Shown: positions 27,211 to 36,585, counted from the stretch's first letter. The stretch is DNA of 64,000 nt from Pelagibacterium halotolerans B2 (GCF_000230555.1 NC_016078.1:2999001-3063000), one strand, 5' to 3'. The notes: generated by a model not told the origin, from the letters alone. Numbers and translations: made by a program.

Positions 27211-30200
27211 CTATTCGATCCGGACCAGCAAATCCTTGGCATCGATCTGGTCGCCGGGCTTGACCAGGACTTCAGCCACCGTCCCGTCCGCCTCGGCGTG
27301 CAGGGCAGTTTCCATCTTCATCGCCTCGATCGAGAGCAGCACGTCGCCCGCCTGAACTCTCTGGCCCGCCTGAACGGCCAGCGAGGAAATGACCCCCGGC
27401 ATGGGCGCGCCGACCTGCTTGGCATCGCCGGCGGCAGCCTTGGGCCGGGCAACGATGTCGCCGGCCTTGAGCCGATCGGGAACCGCAACGGCGCGCGGCT
27501 GACCGTTAAGGTCGAAAAACACCCGCACCATGCCCTTTTCATTGGTTTCCGATTGCCCGAGGAACTGGACCACCATGGTCTTGCCCTTTTCCAGATCGAC
27601 GAGGATCTCGTCGGCCGGATTGAGCCCGTAAAAATAGACAGGGGTCGGCAGCACTTCGGTCGGGCCGTAAAGGTCCTGCGCCTTGGCGAACTCGGCAAAA
27701 ACCTTCGGATACATCAGATACGAGGCGAGCCGGAAATCGTCGATTTCCATGCCAGAGGCCTCCTCGGCCTTCTTGCGCTCCGCTTCGAGATCGGCCGGCG
27801 CGAGACCCTTGCCGGGCCGCTCGGTCAGAGCCTTTTTGCCCTTCAGAACCTTCTTTTGCAGCGCTTCGGGGAATCCTCCGGTCGGCTGGCCCAGATCGCC
27901 GGCAAAGAACCCGATCACTGAATCAGGGAAGGACACGTCCTTATCGGGATTTTCGACGTCGGCACGCTTCAAACCGGAAGACACCATGGCCAGCGCCATA
28001 TCGCCAACAACCTTCGAGCTTGGCGTCACCTTGACGATATCGCCAAACATCTGATTGACGTCGGCATAGGTCTGGGCAACCTCGTGCCAGCGCGTTTCCA
28101 GCCCCATCGAACGGGCCTGTTCCTTGAGATTGGTAAACTGCCCCCCGGGCATTTCGTGCAGATAGACCTCGGAGGCACCGCCCTTCAGGTCACTCTCAAA
28201 GGCGCGATACTGGGTGCGCACCGCTTCCCAGTAAAACGAGATTTCCCTTATCGCCTTGGGCGAAAGCTGCGAATCGCGCTCGGTTCCTTCCAGCGCTGCC
28301 ACAAGCGACCCCAACGTGGGCTGGCTTGTGGTGCCCGAAAACGAATCCATCGCAGCATCCACGGCATCGACACCTGCCTCGCAGGCCGCCAAAACCGTCG
28401 CCGCCGAAGCCCCCGACGTATCGTGCGTGTGGAAATGGATCGGCAGCCCGATTTCTTCTTTGAGCGTCGCGAACAGCTTTTTGGCCGCCGGCGCCTTCAT
28501 CACCCCGGCCATGTCCTTGATGCCCAGCACATGCGCGCCCGCAGCTTCGAGTTCCTTGGCCAGCCCCACGTAATATTTGAGGTCGTATTTGGCCCGCTCG
28601 GGGTCGAGCATGTCACCGGTGTAGCAGACAACGCCCTCGCAAACCTTGCCGCTCTCGATCACCGCATCCATGGCCACCCGCATGTTCTCGACCCAGTTCA
28701 GGCAATCGAACACCCGGAAAATATCGATCCCGCCCTCGGCGGCCTTTTTGACGAAGAACTGCACGACATTGTCGGGATAATTGGTGTAGCCCACACCATT
28801 CGCCCCACGCAGCAGCATCTGGGTCAAAATGTTGGGCGCACCCTCGCGGATCTTTTTCAGCCGCTCCCAGGGGTCTTCGTTCAAAAACCGCATGGAAACG
28901 TCAAACGTCGCCCCGCCCCAGCATTCGAGCGAGAACAGGTCCGGCAGACCGCGGCTATAGGCCTTGGCGATCTTTTCCATGTCGAACGTGCGCATGCGCG
29001 TGGCCAGAAGGCTCTGGTGCCCGTCGCGCATGGTCGTGTCGGTGAACAGCACCCGGCTTTGCGCCTTCATCCAGTCGGCCAGCCCCTTGGCGCCGTCGCG
29101 CTCCAGGATCTGCCGGCTGCCCTCAACGACGGAAAGCGGTGGATATTCCGGGATCACCGGCGCCGCCGCATTGGCCGGCGGCTTTGGCCGGTCACGCACC
29201 TCGGGGTGACCGTTGACCGTCACATCGGCGATATAGGTCAAAAGCTTGGTCGCCCGGTCCTTGCGCTTTTCGATGTCGAACAGTTCAGGCGTCGTGTCGA
29301 TGAACCGAGTCGTATAGGTGTTGTCGCGGAATTTGGGGTGCGAAATGATGTTTTCGAGGAACGCCAGATTGGTCGAAACCCCGCGAATGCGGAATTCGCG
29401 CAGGGCCCGGTCCATCCGCGCAATCGCTTCTTCGGGCGTCGGCGCCCAGCAGGTCACCTTTTCCAAGAGCGGGTCGTAGAACCGCGTGATGATCGCGCCC
29501 GAATAGGCCGTCCCGCCATCGAGCCGCACCCCGAACCCGGTCGCCCCGCGATAAGCGGTGATCCGGCCGTAATCGGGGATGAAGTTTTCTTCGGGGTCCT
29601 CGGTCGTTACCCGGCATTGCAGCGCATGGCCGTGCAAGACGATGTCTTTTTGCTCAGGCACCCCCGATTGCGGCGTCCCGATCACGGCCCCGTCCATCAC
29701 CTTGATCTGCGCCTTGACAATATCGATGCCGGTGACCTCTTCGGTCACCGTATGCTCGACCTGGATGCGCGGATTGACCTCGATGAAATAAAAGTCATCG
29801 GTCTCTGCATCCATCAGGAACTCGACGGTCCCCGCGCAGCGGTAATTGGCTTCATTGCCCAGTTTCAGCGCCGCATCGGTCAGCGCCTTGCGGGTGTCTT
29901 CAGAGAGATATGGTGCCGGCGCGCGCTCCACCACCTTCTGGTTGCGCCGCTGCACCGAACAGTCGCGCTCGAACAGATGCACGAGATTGCCATGATCGTC
30001 GCCGAGCAATTGCACCTCGACGTGGCGCGCCTTTTCGACGAGCTTTTCGAGATACATCTCGTCCTTGCCGAACGCCGCCTTGGCCTCGCGCTTGCCTTCC
30101 GAGACCTCCGACCGCAACTGCTTGGGATCGGTGATGCGCCGCATGCCCCGCCCGCCACCGCCCCAGCTTGCCTTGAGCATCAGGGGATAGCCGATCGCAT

Positions 30201-30651
30201 CGGCCATTTTGGCCACTTCATCGAGATCGTCGGGCAAAGGGTCTGTGGCCGGCACCACGGGCACGCCCGCCTTTATCGCCATGTTGCGCGCCGCGACCTT
30301 GTTGCCCAGATCGCGCATGGTCTGCGCTTTCGGCCCGATAAAGATGATCCCCGCATCTTCGCAGGCATCGGCAAATTCGGGACTTTCCGACAACAGCCCG
30401 TAACCGGGATGGATCGCATCGGCACCCGAAATCCGGGCGACGCGGATATATTCCTCGATCTGCAGATAGGCTTCCACCGGCCCCTTGCCCTGCCCGATCA
30501 GATAGGCCTCGTCCGCCTTGAACCGGTGCAGCGCCAGCTTGTCCTCCTCGGCAAACACCGCAACCGTTTTCAGCCCCAGTTCATTGGCGGCCCGGAACAC
30601 CCGGATCGCAATTTCTGAGCGGTTCGCAACGAGAATCTTCTTGATGGCCAT
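27211..30651 (-). CDS. pyc: Pyruvate carboxylase
   Basis: A 1146-residue single-chain biotin enzyme, full length for the family. The biotin carboxylase/ATP-grasp part (about 1-450) begins 'IKKILVANRSEIAIRVFRAA' and has 'KASWGGGGRGMR' and 'NPRIQVEHTVTEEVTGID'. The carboxyltransferase barrel follows ('TDTTMRDGHQSLLATRMRT', 'HFHTHDTSG'). The C-terminal carrier domain has biotinyl-Lys in 'IEAMKMETAL'. It makes oxaloacetate from pyruvate and bicarbonate, replenishing the TCA cycle during growth on sugars and sugar acids. A large open frame on the opposite strand (28084-30618) is a codon-bias shadow. Confidence 0.97.
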   Translation of the reverse strand: MAIKKILVANRSEIAIRVFRAANELGLKTVAVFAEEDKLALHRFKADEAYLIGQGKGPVEAYLQIEEYIRVARISGADAIHPGYGLLSESPEFADACEDAGIIFIGPKAQTMRDLGNKVAARNMAIKAGVPVVPATDPLPDDLDEVAKMADAIGYPLMLKASWGGGGRGMRRITDPKQLRSEVSEGKREAKAAFGKDEMYLEKLVEKARHVEVQLLGDDHGNLVHLFERDCSVQRRNQKVVERAPAPYLSEDTRKALTDAALKLGNEANYRCAGTVEFLMDAETDDFYFIEVNPRIQVEHTVTEEVTGIDIVKAQIKVMDGAVIGTPQSGVPEQKDIVLHGHALQCRVTTEDPEENFIPDYGRITAYRGATGFGVRLDGGTAYSGAIITRFYDPLLEKVTCWAPTPEEAIARMDRALREFRIRGVSTNLAFLENIISHPKFRDNTYTTRFIDTTPELFDIEKRKDRATKLLTYIADVTVNGHPEVRDRPKPPANAAAPVIPEYPPLSVVEGSRQILERDGAKGLADWMKAQSRVLFTDTTMRDGHQSLLATRMRTFDMEKIAKAYSRGLPDLFSLECWGGATFDVSMRFLNEDPWERLKKIREGAPNILTQMLLRGANGVGYTNYPDNVVQFFVKKAAEGGIDIFRVFDCLNWVENMRVAMDAVIESGKVCEGVVCYTGDMLDPERAKYDLKYYVGLAKELEAAGAHVLGIKDMAGVMKAPAAKKLFATLKEEIGLPIHFHTHDTSGASAATVLAACEAGVDAVDAAMDSFSGTTSQPTLGSLVAALEGTERDSQLSPKAIREISFYWEAVRTQYRAFESDLKGGASEVYLHEMPGGQFTNLKEQARSMGLETRWHEVAQTYADVNQMFGDIVKVTPSSKVVGDMALAMVSSGLKRADVENPDKDVSFPDSVIGFFAGDLGQPTGGFPEALQKKVLKGKKALTERPGKGLAPADLEAERKKAEEASGMEIDDFRLASYLMYPKVFAEFAKAQDLYGPTEVLPTPVYFYGLNPADEILVDLEKGKTMVVQFLGQSETNEKGMVRVFFDLNGQPRAVAVPDRLKAGDIVARPKAAAGDAKQVGAPMPGVISSLAVQAGQRVQAGDVLLSIEAMKMETALHAEADGTVAEVLVKPGDQIDAKDLLVRIE

Positions 30652-30786
30652 GGACCGGGAATCCCCCTGTAAAACGTGGCTGCTTGCGCTTCAGGGAGCG
30701 CCGCAGATCATGTTGCCGTCATAGATCCGGCCGATACGCCGCCGGTGGAAAGATTATGGAAAGGAAAGCCTCTCTCGACCGGCGGG

Positions 30787-31209
30787 TCAGGAGATCGGCT
30801 TGTCCAGATGTGCGGCCAGATGGCTCATGTCATAGCCGGCCCTGGCCGCGGAATCGATGATTTCATCCGATGAGTCGGTGCCCGCCTGGCTCAGCGCCCA
30901 CAGCGTCGTCGAGCGCGTGCCCGAACGGCAGAAGGCAAAAACCGGTCCTTGGCTTTCTTCAAGCGCAGCCCGGGTGGCAGCCACCATGTCCGGGGTCACA
31001 CCCTCGCGGCCCATGGGGATTTCATAATAACCAAGGCCCGCGGCCTTTGCGGCGGCCGCGATTTCTGCACCGGCCGGCTGGTCCGGTGCTTCGCCGTCGG
31101 GACGGTTGTTGATGATCGAGACAAAGCCCGCCTGTTTGATCGTCTCGATATCGGACGGCAGAATCTGCCCCGAAACGCTCACGCGGTCATTTATCTTCCT
31201 GATATCCAA
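30787..31209 (-). CDS. TIGR01244-type sulfurtransferase/phosphatase-like protein
   Basis: A 140-residue protein of the Blh-like family. It has 'RKINDRVSVSGQILPSDIETI', 'SIINNRPDGEAPDQP' and the active loop C-R-S-G-T-R in 'VFAFCRSGTRST', which fits the rhodanese-style C-x2-G-x-R loop in a dual-specificity-phosphatase fold. Family members are linked to sulfide or beta-lactamase-fold dioxygenase partners, but none is seen here. The TTG at 31209 is preferred because GGGAGA lies before it; a GTG at 31245 is the longer alternative. Confidence 0.72.
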   Translation of the reverse strand: MDIRKINDRVSVSGQILPSDIETIKQAGFVSIINNRPDGEAPDQPAGAEIAAAAKAAGLGYYEIPMGREGVTPDMVAATRAALEESQGPVFAFCRSGTRSTTLWALSQAGTDSSDEIIDSAARAGYDMSHLAAHLDKPIS

Positions 31210-31298
31210 AAGCCGATCTCCCTGACGCGGAAAAGTTCCCACCACTCACCGCTCTTATAGCCATCAAGGCCATCGGTGCGCAACAGAGCCCGTCAGGT

Positions 31299-32831
31299 TC
31301 AGGCTGCCTCGATCGTCTCGTCTTGCGCGCCAACCTCATCACCAAGCGGCCGCGGTCGGCCCAAAAGGAACCCCTGAAACCCCGTACAGCCAAGATCGGC
31401 CAGCGCCGCGTGCTGCTCGCGCGTTTCCACACCCTCGGCAATCACCTCGATCCCCAACCCTTTGGCAATCTTGCAGATCGATTCGACGATCATCGAATCC
31501 ACTGGTCGCGAGGTGATCTCTGCGACATAGGCCCTGTCGATCTTGAGGATATCAAACGAGAGATCGCGCAGATAACCAAGGCTGGCATGGCCCGCTCCGA
31601 AATCGTCAACAGCGATGCGCACGCCCAGCGCCCGCAGAAATTCCAGATTCTTGCGCTCGGCCGAATTCTTGTGCAGTGGCGCCGTCTCGGTGATCTCGAC
31701 GATGAACCGCTCGCCCATGAGCCCTGCCGCAGCAATCTCCTCTGCGAAGCGCGCCGCATAATCGGGATGGCGCAATTCGGCGGCCGAAACATTGATCGCC
31801 ACCACTTTTGTAGGAAGCCGACCCACGTCGGCGCACACCCGCCGCAGCACCCATTGCCCCAGCTTGGCGATAAGATCGGACTGCTCGGCAATCGGAACGA
31901 ATGCGCCGGGTGAAATCATCCCACGCACCGAATGGCGCCAGCGCACCAGCGCCTCGACGGAACGTTGCCGACCGTCCCGGTCGAATACCGGCTGATAATG
32001 AACCTCGAGCTCGTCCATCAGGATCGCCGCCCGCAACTCCCGCTCGATGAAACGCTGATAGCGCTCCTCGCTCAGCAATTCGCGCTCAAAGGCGATTACC
32101 CGCCCGCGACCGCCATTCTTGCCCTTGTAGAGCGCAAGGTCGGCCTTCGAAATCAGCGTATCGGCATCCCCTGCGTCATCGGGCGCCGTGGCGATGCCCA
32201 TCGTGGCCGAAAGCCGCACATCGCGCCCCGCCAACGGTTCCGGGCGGTCCAGCGCTTCGAGCACCCGGTCCCCCAGACGCTTGAGCGCTGCCTTGGAGCT
32301 GACCCCGGCGAGTGCGACGGCAAACTCGTCCCCGCCCAGCCGGCCGATCAACGCCCCCGGTACCAGTTCATCGAGCGTGCGCACCAGCCGTACCAGCGCC
32401 TGATCGCCGGCGCCGTGACCCGTTCCGTCATTGATGGCCTTGAGATGATCCATATCGATCTGGATATAAGCCACCGGCATCCGGTCGGCGGCACGTACCA
32501 TTTCGCGCAGCCGGTCGAGAAAATACTTGCGGGTAAACGCACCCGTCAGGGCATCCCGATTGAGCGAGGCCAGCAGGTCCCGCCGGCGCGCTTCGGCAAG
32601 GATCAGTGCCCGGCGCAACGAAAAATAGCCCCATATGATGATTGCGAGCAGCGCCATGCCGGCAAGCGCGATCACTCCAAGCGCCACGCCCGCATGCTGA
32701 AGGCCCAACCATCCGGCAACCAGCGCTTCAAGCGCCGCAAAGACCACAACACAGCCGGCCGCGCCCGCAACAAGAGCGGTTCCGCGATAGATGGCAACAA
32801 TATTGGTGAGGGAAAGTTCTGTACGCATCAA
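31299..32831 (-). CDS. GGDEF-EAL cyclic-di-GMP protein with two membrane helices
   Basis: A 510-residue protein. Two hydrophobic helices span about residues 15-70. The diguanylate cyclase domain has an intact 'RLGGDEFAVAL' signature (around residue 165). The phosphodiesterase domain has 'EALVRW' and 'IAVDDFGAGHASLGYLRDL', with 'DILKIDRAYV' after it. Both domains look catalytically complete, so it could make or degrade cyclic di-GMP. No periplasmic sensor loop of size is visible. It is monocistronic on the minus strand. Confidence 0.9.
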   Translation of the reverse strand: MMRTELSLTNIVAIYRGTALVAGAAGCVVVFAALEALVAGWLGLQHAGVALGVIALAGMALLAIIIWGYFSLRRALILAEARRRDLLASLNRDALTGAFTRKYFLDRLREMVRAADRMPVAYIQIDMDHLKAINDGTGHGAGDQALVRLVRTLDELVPGALIGRLGGDEFAVALAGVSSKAALKRLGDRVLEALDRPEPLAGRDVRLSATMGIATAPDDAGDADTLISKADLALYKGKNGGRGRVIAFERELLSEERYQRFIERELRAAILMDELEVHYQPVFDRDGRQRSVEALVRWRHSVRGMISPGAFVPIAEQSDLIAKLGQWVLRRVCADVGRLPTKVVAINVSAAELRHPDYAARFAEEIAAAGLMGERFIVEITETAPLHKNSAERKNLEFLRALGVRIAVDDFGAGHASLGYLRDLSFDILKIDRAYVAEITSRPVDSMIVESICKIAKGLGIEVIAEGVETREQHAALADLGCTGFQGFLLGRPRPLGDEVGAQDETIEAA

Positions 32832-33027
32832 AGCCAGGTCCGATCATCTAACCGAACCCTATAGAAGCGGTTTTAACGCCAGGTGAATGGCCCGCAATAT
32901 ATTTCAACGAAATCAATGTGTTATAATGACAACGCGCATACAGAGCGCCCGTGCTTCGATTGTCCTGCCGTTTCGTAACAGCTTTGCGACATCGCTCGAA
33001 AACCCGTTCACGATAGTTAGCGGACTG

Positions 33028-34104
33028 TTAGTCGGGCAGGTGGTCTCCGGCCGGGTCGGCCGCACCCACCCAGTCTTGCCAGACGTCGCGGCCGGTGATG
33101 AGGAAATTCTGCGCCACCGCTTCTGCACTGGCTTCGTTCTCGGCCTGCCAGGCCAAAAGCCTGTTCATTTCATCGAGCGGCATGGAAGCGCGCGCGAAAT
33201 AATCGGCGATATCGGGCGTATCGGAGAACACCCATTCGGCAACCGCGATCACCACGGTGTCGGGCGCAAACCCCGACCCGCCAAACGGCACGCAATCGCG
33301 TATCGCCATGCATTGCGCGTTGCCCTGGTCGAACCCGCCCATATCGAGCGGCACGAGGTCGAGCCGATCGATCAACGCATTGGGCTGCCAGTAATAGGTC
33401 AGGATGGGCTGCCGCTGGCTGACCGCCTCGGTAATCGCGCCGTCCATGGCGAACCTGTCGAGCGGCTCGACCACATCGAAGCGCTCATCGAGCCCCCGAC
33501 CTGCCGCCATGTTGCGGTTGATGATCGCACAGGCCCACTCGACGGGACACGAATAAAGCTCCGCCCTTGTTTCTCCAGGCGGAACGAACACCTGCCAATG
33601 GTCTATGATGTCGTCGGCCGTCGCAAGGCCGCTGTTGTTCTCGATCACATAGGACGGCACGAACCAGGCTTCCAGCGCCCCACCGGCAAAGGTGGGGGCT
33701 GCGGCCCGGGCGCTCGACGCCTGCATCGCCCCGTTCCACACCTCGGGCTGCCGCGACACCCAGAGTTCGGGCGCCACCGCCGGTTGCTGTGTCGTCGCCA
33801 TGGAAGCGAGCGTTGCTTCGGGCTCGCCCGGCACCAGCCGCACTGCACATTGATACTCGGCCCGCAGCAGGGTTGCATGGATGTTGGCGAGAATGGCCGC
33901 CGACGGCCAGCCCATCTCGGCAATGGCAATTTCGCCGGTGCCGCAAACCGGCTGCGGGGTAGCCTCCGATGCTGACGCGGTTGAAGGCGCCTCGGCTGCT
34001 CCGCGTCCCCCGCCCGTATTGTCGAGCACCTGGATTTGCGCCTGCGCGATGGCTGGCGAAATGCTCAGCGCCGCCGCAAGGACAAGAGCCATCTTCACGC
34101 GCAT
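33028..34104 (-). CDS. OpuAC-type glycine-betaine/choline binding protein (orphan)
   Basis: A 358-residue secreted protein. Residues 1-23 are a signal peptide ('MALVLAAALSISPAIAQAQ'). The mature part resembles OpuAC/ProX binding proteins ('GEIAIAEMGWPSAAILANIHATLL', 'YYWQPNALIDRLDLVPLDMGGF', 'DWVGAADP'). No permease or ATPase of the ProU/OpuA type is adjacent, so it is an orphan here. The ATG at 34104 has GGAGG upstream; the longer reading frame is not supported. Ligand is likely betaine or another quaternary amine. Confidence 0.75.
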   Translation of the reverse strand: MRVKMALVLAAALSISPAIAQAQIQVLDNTGGGRGAAEAPSTASASEATPQPVCGTGEIAIAEMGWPSAAILANIHATLLRAEYQCAVRLVPGEPEATLASMATTQQPAVAPELWVSRQPEVWNGAMQASSARAAAPTFAGGALEAWFVPSYVIENNSGLATADDIIDHWQVFVPPGETRAELYSCPVEWACAIINRNMAAGRGLDERFDVVEPLDRFAMDGAITEAVSQRQPILTYYWQPNALIDRLDLVPLDMGGFDQGNAQCMAIRDCVPFGGSGFAPDTVVIAVAEWVFSDTPDIADYFARASMPLDEMNRLLAWQAENEASAEAVAQNFLITGRDVWQDWVGAADPAGDHLPD

Positions 34105-34242
34105 CGGCAACCCGGCCTCCATCGATGAGGGAAGACCATAACTGGCAAAAGCCCGCCCGTTAAGCAACTGTAGCCTCACGAAAATTCGTGCCAAAACCTG
34201 ATGACTCCATAAACGCAACTGTGCAATGGTATCGTCTGGAGC

Positions 34243-34266
34243 AGGTCCAGCGAGTGGACCTTTTTC
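34243..34266 (+). promoter_or_regulatory. Terminator-like hairpin in the livJ leader
   Basis: AGGTCCA (34243-34249), GCGAG, TGGACCT (34255-34261) and then TTTT form an intrinsic-terminator-like structure about 100 bases before the livJ start. It could attenuate livJ or mark an RNA end. No branched-chain-rich leader peptide is visible upstream. Confidence 0.4.
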
Positions 34267-34361
34267 CAGTTGGGCTGTCCGGACCGAAAAGATCGCACTG
34301 GGATTTTGACCACCATGCGGCACGGGAGGGGCATGGCACGACCAAACTCTTGAGGGATATC

Positions 34362-35570
34362 ATGCGTCATATCAAAAAATCTCTGACCCTTGCGGTCGCT
34401 GCAAGTGTTCTTTCGATGGCGGCGCCCGCCGTCGCACAGGACGTCACGATCGGCTTCATGGGCGGCTTCACCGGCCCCATCGAAAGCCTTGCGCCCCCCA
34501 TCTTCGCCGGCGCCGAACTGGCCGTTGCCCAGGTCAACGAACAGGGCGGCATTCTCGATGGCGGCACATTCGCAATCGTTTCGGCCGACGGCGCCTGCGA
34601 TGCGACCGCGGCGGCCAACGCCACCGACCGCCTGGTCAACACCGATCAGGTCACGGCGATCGTTGGCGGCCTTTGCACAGGTGAAACCATCGGCGGCGCC
34701 AATTCCGCTGCCATTCCCGGCGGTGTCGTCATGATCTCGCCCGCTTCCACAGCGCCGGCCCTGACCACGCTCGAAGACGACGATCTGGTGTTCCGCACGA
34801 CACCTTCCGATGCTTTCCAGGGCCAGAAGCTCGCGGAGCTGCTACTGTCCAAGGACATCACCGAAATTGCGCTGACCTATGTCAATAACGACTACGGTTC
34901 GGGTTTCGCCGATGCCGTCGCATCGGCCTATGAAGCCGGCGGCGGAACGATCGCGGCCAACCTCGCTCATGAGGACGGCAAGGCCGACTATCGCGCCGAA
35001 CTGGGCAATTTGGCCTCCTCGGGTGCCGAAACTCTCGTCATCCTCGCCTATGCCAATTCCTCGGGTCAGACCATCCTGCGTCAGGCGCTGGAATCGGGCA
35101 ATTTCCTCACCTTCGTCGGTGGTGACGGCATGGTGGGCGACGATCTGTTCACCGGCGTCGATGCCGGCAGCGTCGAAGGCATGATCGCCACCCGCGCCGG
35201 TGCGTTCGAAGGCGAAAGCGCCACCGTTTACAACGATCTGGCCACCGCCGCCGGGCTCACCCCCAATGACGTTTACGCTCCGCAATCCTATGACGCGGCC
35301 TTCCTCCTGGCGCTTGCCATCGAGAAAAACGGCTCTGCCGACCGCGAGGGCCTTTCGGCCGCGCTGCGTGAAGTCTCTTCGGCTCCGGGCGAAACCATCC
35401 TTCCGGGCGAATGGGAAAAGGCCAAGGAACTCATCGCGGCCGGTACCGATATCGACTACCAGGGCGCCGGTGGCGATCTGGACTTTGACGATGCCGGCGA
35501 CGTTGACGGCGTGATCGTCGAAATGACCGTCGAGGGCGGCTCGTTCGTCGAAGTCGGCGTCATCGAATAA
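34362..35570 (+). CDS. livJ: Branched-chain amino-acid ABC transporter substrate-binding protein
   Basis: A 402-residue periplasmic type-I binding protein (Leu/Ile/Val-binding family). A signal peptide (1-25, ending 'APAVAQDV') is followed by 'TIGFMGGFTGPIESLAPPIFAGAELAVAQVNEQGG', 'ADGACDATAAANATDRL' and 'SPASTAPALT'. The ATG at 34362 has TTGAGGG just upstream; the earlier in-frame start is not used. The permease and ATPase genes are convergent, on the other side of an IS element, so the binding protein has its own promoter. The true ligand may be an amino acid or other small acid. Confidence 0.85.
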   Translation: MRHIKKSLTLAVAASVLSMAAPAVAQDVTIGFMGGFTGPIESLAPPIFAGAELAVAQVNEQGGILDGGTFAIVSADGACDATAAANATDRLVNTDQVTAIVGGLCTGETIGGANSAAIPGGVVMISPASTAPALTTLEDDDLVFRTTPSDAFQGQKLAELLLSKDITEIALTYVNNDYGSGFADAVASAYEAGGGTIAANLAHEDGKADYRAELGNLASSGAETLVILAYANSSGQTILRQALESGNFLTFVGGDGMVGDDLFTGVDAGSVEGMIATRAGAFEGESATVYNDLATAAGLTPNDVYAPQSYDAAFLLALAIEKNGSADREGLSAALREVSSAPGETILPGEWEKAKELIAAGTDIDYQGAGGDLDFDDAGDVDGVIVEMTVEGGSFVEVGVIE

Positions 35571-35591
35571 GTCGACTGCGATTTCAATACG

Positions 35592-35627
35592 AAAAGCCCG
35601 GGAGCGATCCCGGGCTTTTTTCTTTTT
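35592..35627 (+). terminator. Rho-independent terminator of livJ
   Basis: A 12-base perfect stem (AAAAGCCCGGGA, 35592-35603, with TCCCGGGCTTTT, 35608-35619) encloses GCGA and is followed by TTCTTTTT. Confidence 0.92.
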
Positions 35628-35701
35628 GCCTCTCCCTTTGGAGGAGAGAGCCTGTCCCCGGCTTGAACCGGGGTCGGACCGCAGGTCCGGGTGAGGGGGC
35701 C
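35628..35701. repeat. Palindromic intergenic element
   Basis: Three successive hairpins occur: CTCTCC/GGAGAG, CCCCGG-CTTGAA-CCGGGG and GGACC-GCA-GGTCC, with GGGTGAGGGGG at the end. Such CTCTCCC...GGGTGAGGG sequences recur between genes of many alphaproteobacteria. Only one copy is in the window. Confidence 0.5.
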
Positions 35702-35744
35702 TTACGTATGTTCCGCCTGGAACCCTTCTAGGCTGAATCGACAT

Positions 35745-36326
35745 TCATCTCATCCATATCATTGCTGCGGCGAGATGTAAGAAGCTGAGGAAGTTCGCGG
35801 CTCTGCGGTCGAAGCGTGTGGCTATTCTGCGATAGTGTTTGAGCTTGTTGAAGCAGCGTTCGACGGTGTTTCGGACCTTGTATGCTTGGAAGTCATAGAG
35901 GATCGGGCGTTTGCGGGTTGGATTGCAGGGGATCACCGGCTCGGCGCCCATGTCCTTGATGAGCGCTCGGATCGCATCAGAGTCATAGGCCTTGTCGGCA
36001 AGCACCCGCAAAGGCTTCAGGCCGTCCAGCAAGGCGGGCGCGATCGGGGCATCGCCACGCTGACCCGGTGTCAGGATCAGTCGCAGCGGGCGGCCCAAGG
36101 CATCGACGGCGAGGTGTATCTTGGTCGTCAGACCACCTCGGGATCGCCCCAGAGCCTGGTCCCCCCTTTTGCGCCTTTGCCCGTCGCGGCTTGCTGATGC
36201 GCGCGTACCAGGCTGGAATCGAGTGAGATATACGCATTGTCCGGCTCCTTGATGAGCTGTTCGAAGATGCGTTCCCACACGCCAGCCTGCGCCCAACGGC
36301 TGAAGCGCTTGTGAACTGTTTTCCAA
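35745..36326 (-). CDS. IS5-family transposase, second frame (OrfB, catalytic)
   Basis: This frame carries the DDE catalytic part: 'GGLTTKIHLAVDALGRPLRL' with the first Asp, 'VLADKAYDSDAIR' with the second, and 'VERCFNKLKHYRRIATRFD' with the Glu. It ends inside the left terminal repeat. It is read after a -1 frameshift from OrfA at the AAAAGGGGGG run near 36165-36174, giving a fusion of about 250 residues. The ATG assigned at 36326 is formal only; independent translation is unlikely. Confidence 0.88.
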   Translation of the reverse strand: MENSSQALQPLGAGWRVGTHLRTAHQGAGQCVYLTRFQPGTRASASRDGQRRKRGDQALGRSRGGLTTKIHLAVDALGRPLRLILTPGQRGDAPIAPALLDGLKPLRVLADKAYDSDAIRALIKDMGAEPVIPCNPTRKRPILYDFQAYKVRNTVERCFNKLKHYRRIATRFDRRAANFLSFLHLAAAMIWMR

Positions 36327-36502
36327 TTGCCATAGCGCTCCGGCAGGTCATGCCAGTGCGCTCCCGACCGAAGGACCCACAAAACACCGTTTACGAAAAG
36401 CTGGTTATCCGCACCGCTGCGCCCCGGATCACCGACTTTGCCCGGCAACAAGGGTTCAATCCTACGCCACTGCGGCGCGCTGAGCTCATAGCGTTTGGCC
36501 AT
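36128..36502 (-). CDS. IS5-family transposase, first frame (OrfA)
   Basis: A 124-residue protein with the N-terminal domain of IS5-type transposases (DUF4096-like): 'MAKRYELSAPQWRRIEPLLP', 'DNQLFVNGVLWVLRSGAHWHDLPERYGNW' region and 'RFSRWAQAGVWERIF'. The frame closes shortly after AAAAGGGGGG, where the ribosome would slip back one base into OrfB. Alone it may act as a regulator of transposition. Confidence 0.88.
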   Translation of the reverse strand: MAKRYELSAPQWRRIEPLLPGKVGDPGRSGADNQLFVNGVLWVLRSGAHWHDLPERYGNWKTVHKRFSRWAQAGVWERIFEQLIKEPDNAYISLDSSLVRAHQQAATGKGAKGGTRLWGDPEVV

Positions 36503-36585
36503 CCATCGGACTCCAGATCGGTGAAACTGGCCTCCTATGAATCACACAAACCCCACCATTGTGAATCCTGAATGTCGATTCAGCC

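Larger units (their letters stand above)
35731..36585 (-). mobile_element. IS5-family insertion sequence (IS427-like), complete
   Basis: The 855-base element is bounded by perfect 17-base terminal inverted repeats: GGCTGAATCGACATTCA at 35731-35747 and its complement at 36569-36585. A TA duplication flanks it (35729-35730 and 36586-36587), within CTAG contexts, as usual for this group. It encodes a two-frame transposase on the minus strand. It was inserted at the very first bases of repeat copy D, between livJ and livM. Intact ends and frames suggest recent insertion. Confidence 0.93.

Noticed and set aside
28084..30618. 844-codon open frame on the plus strand
   Set aside because: It lies entirely opposite pyc, whose protein is full length with all motifs. 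The long frame is a product of GC-rich third codon positions.
34140..34243. Leader peptide for livJ attenuation
   Set aside because: Short frames starting with ATG in the leader contain no run of Leu, Ile or Val codons.
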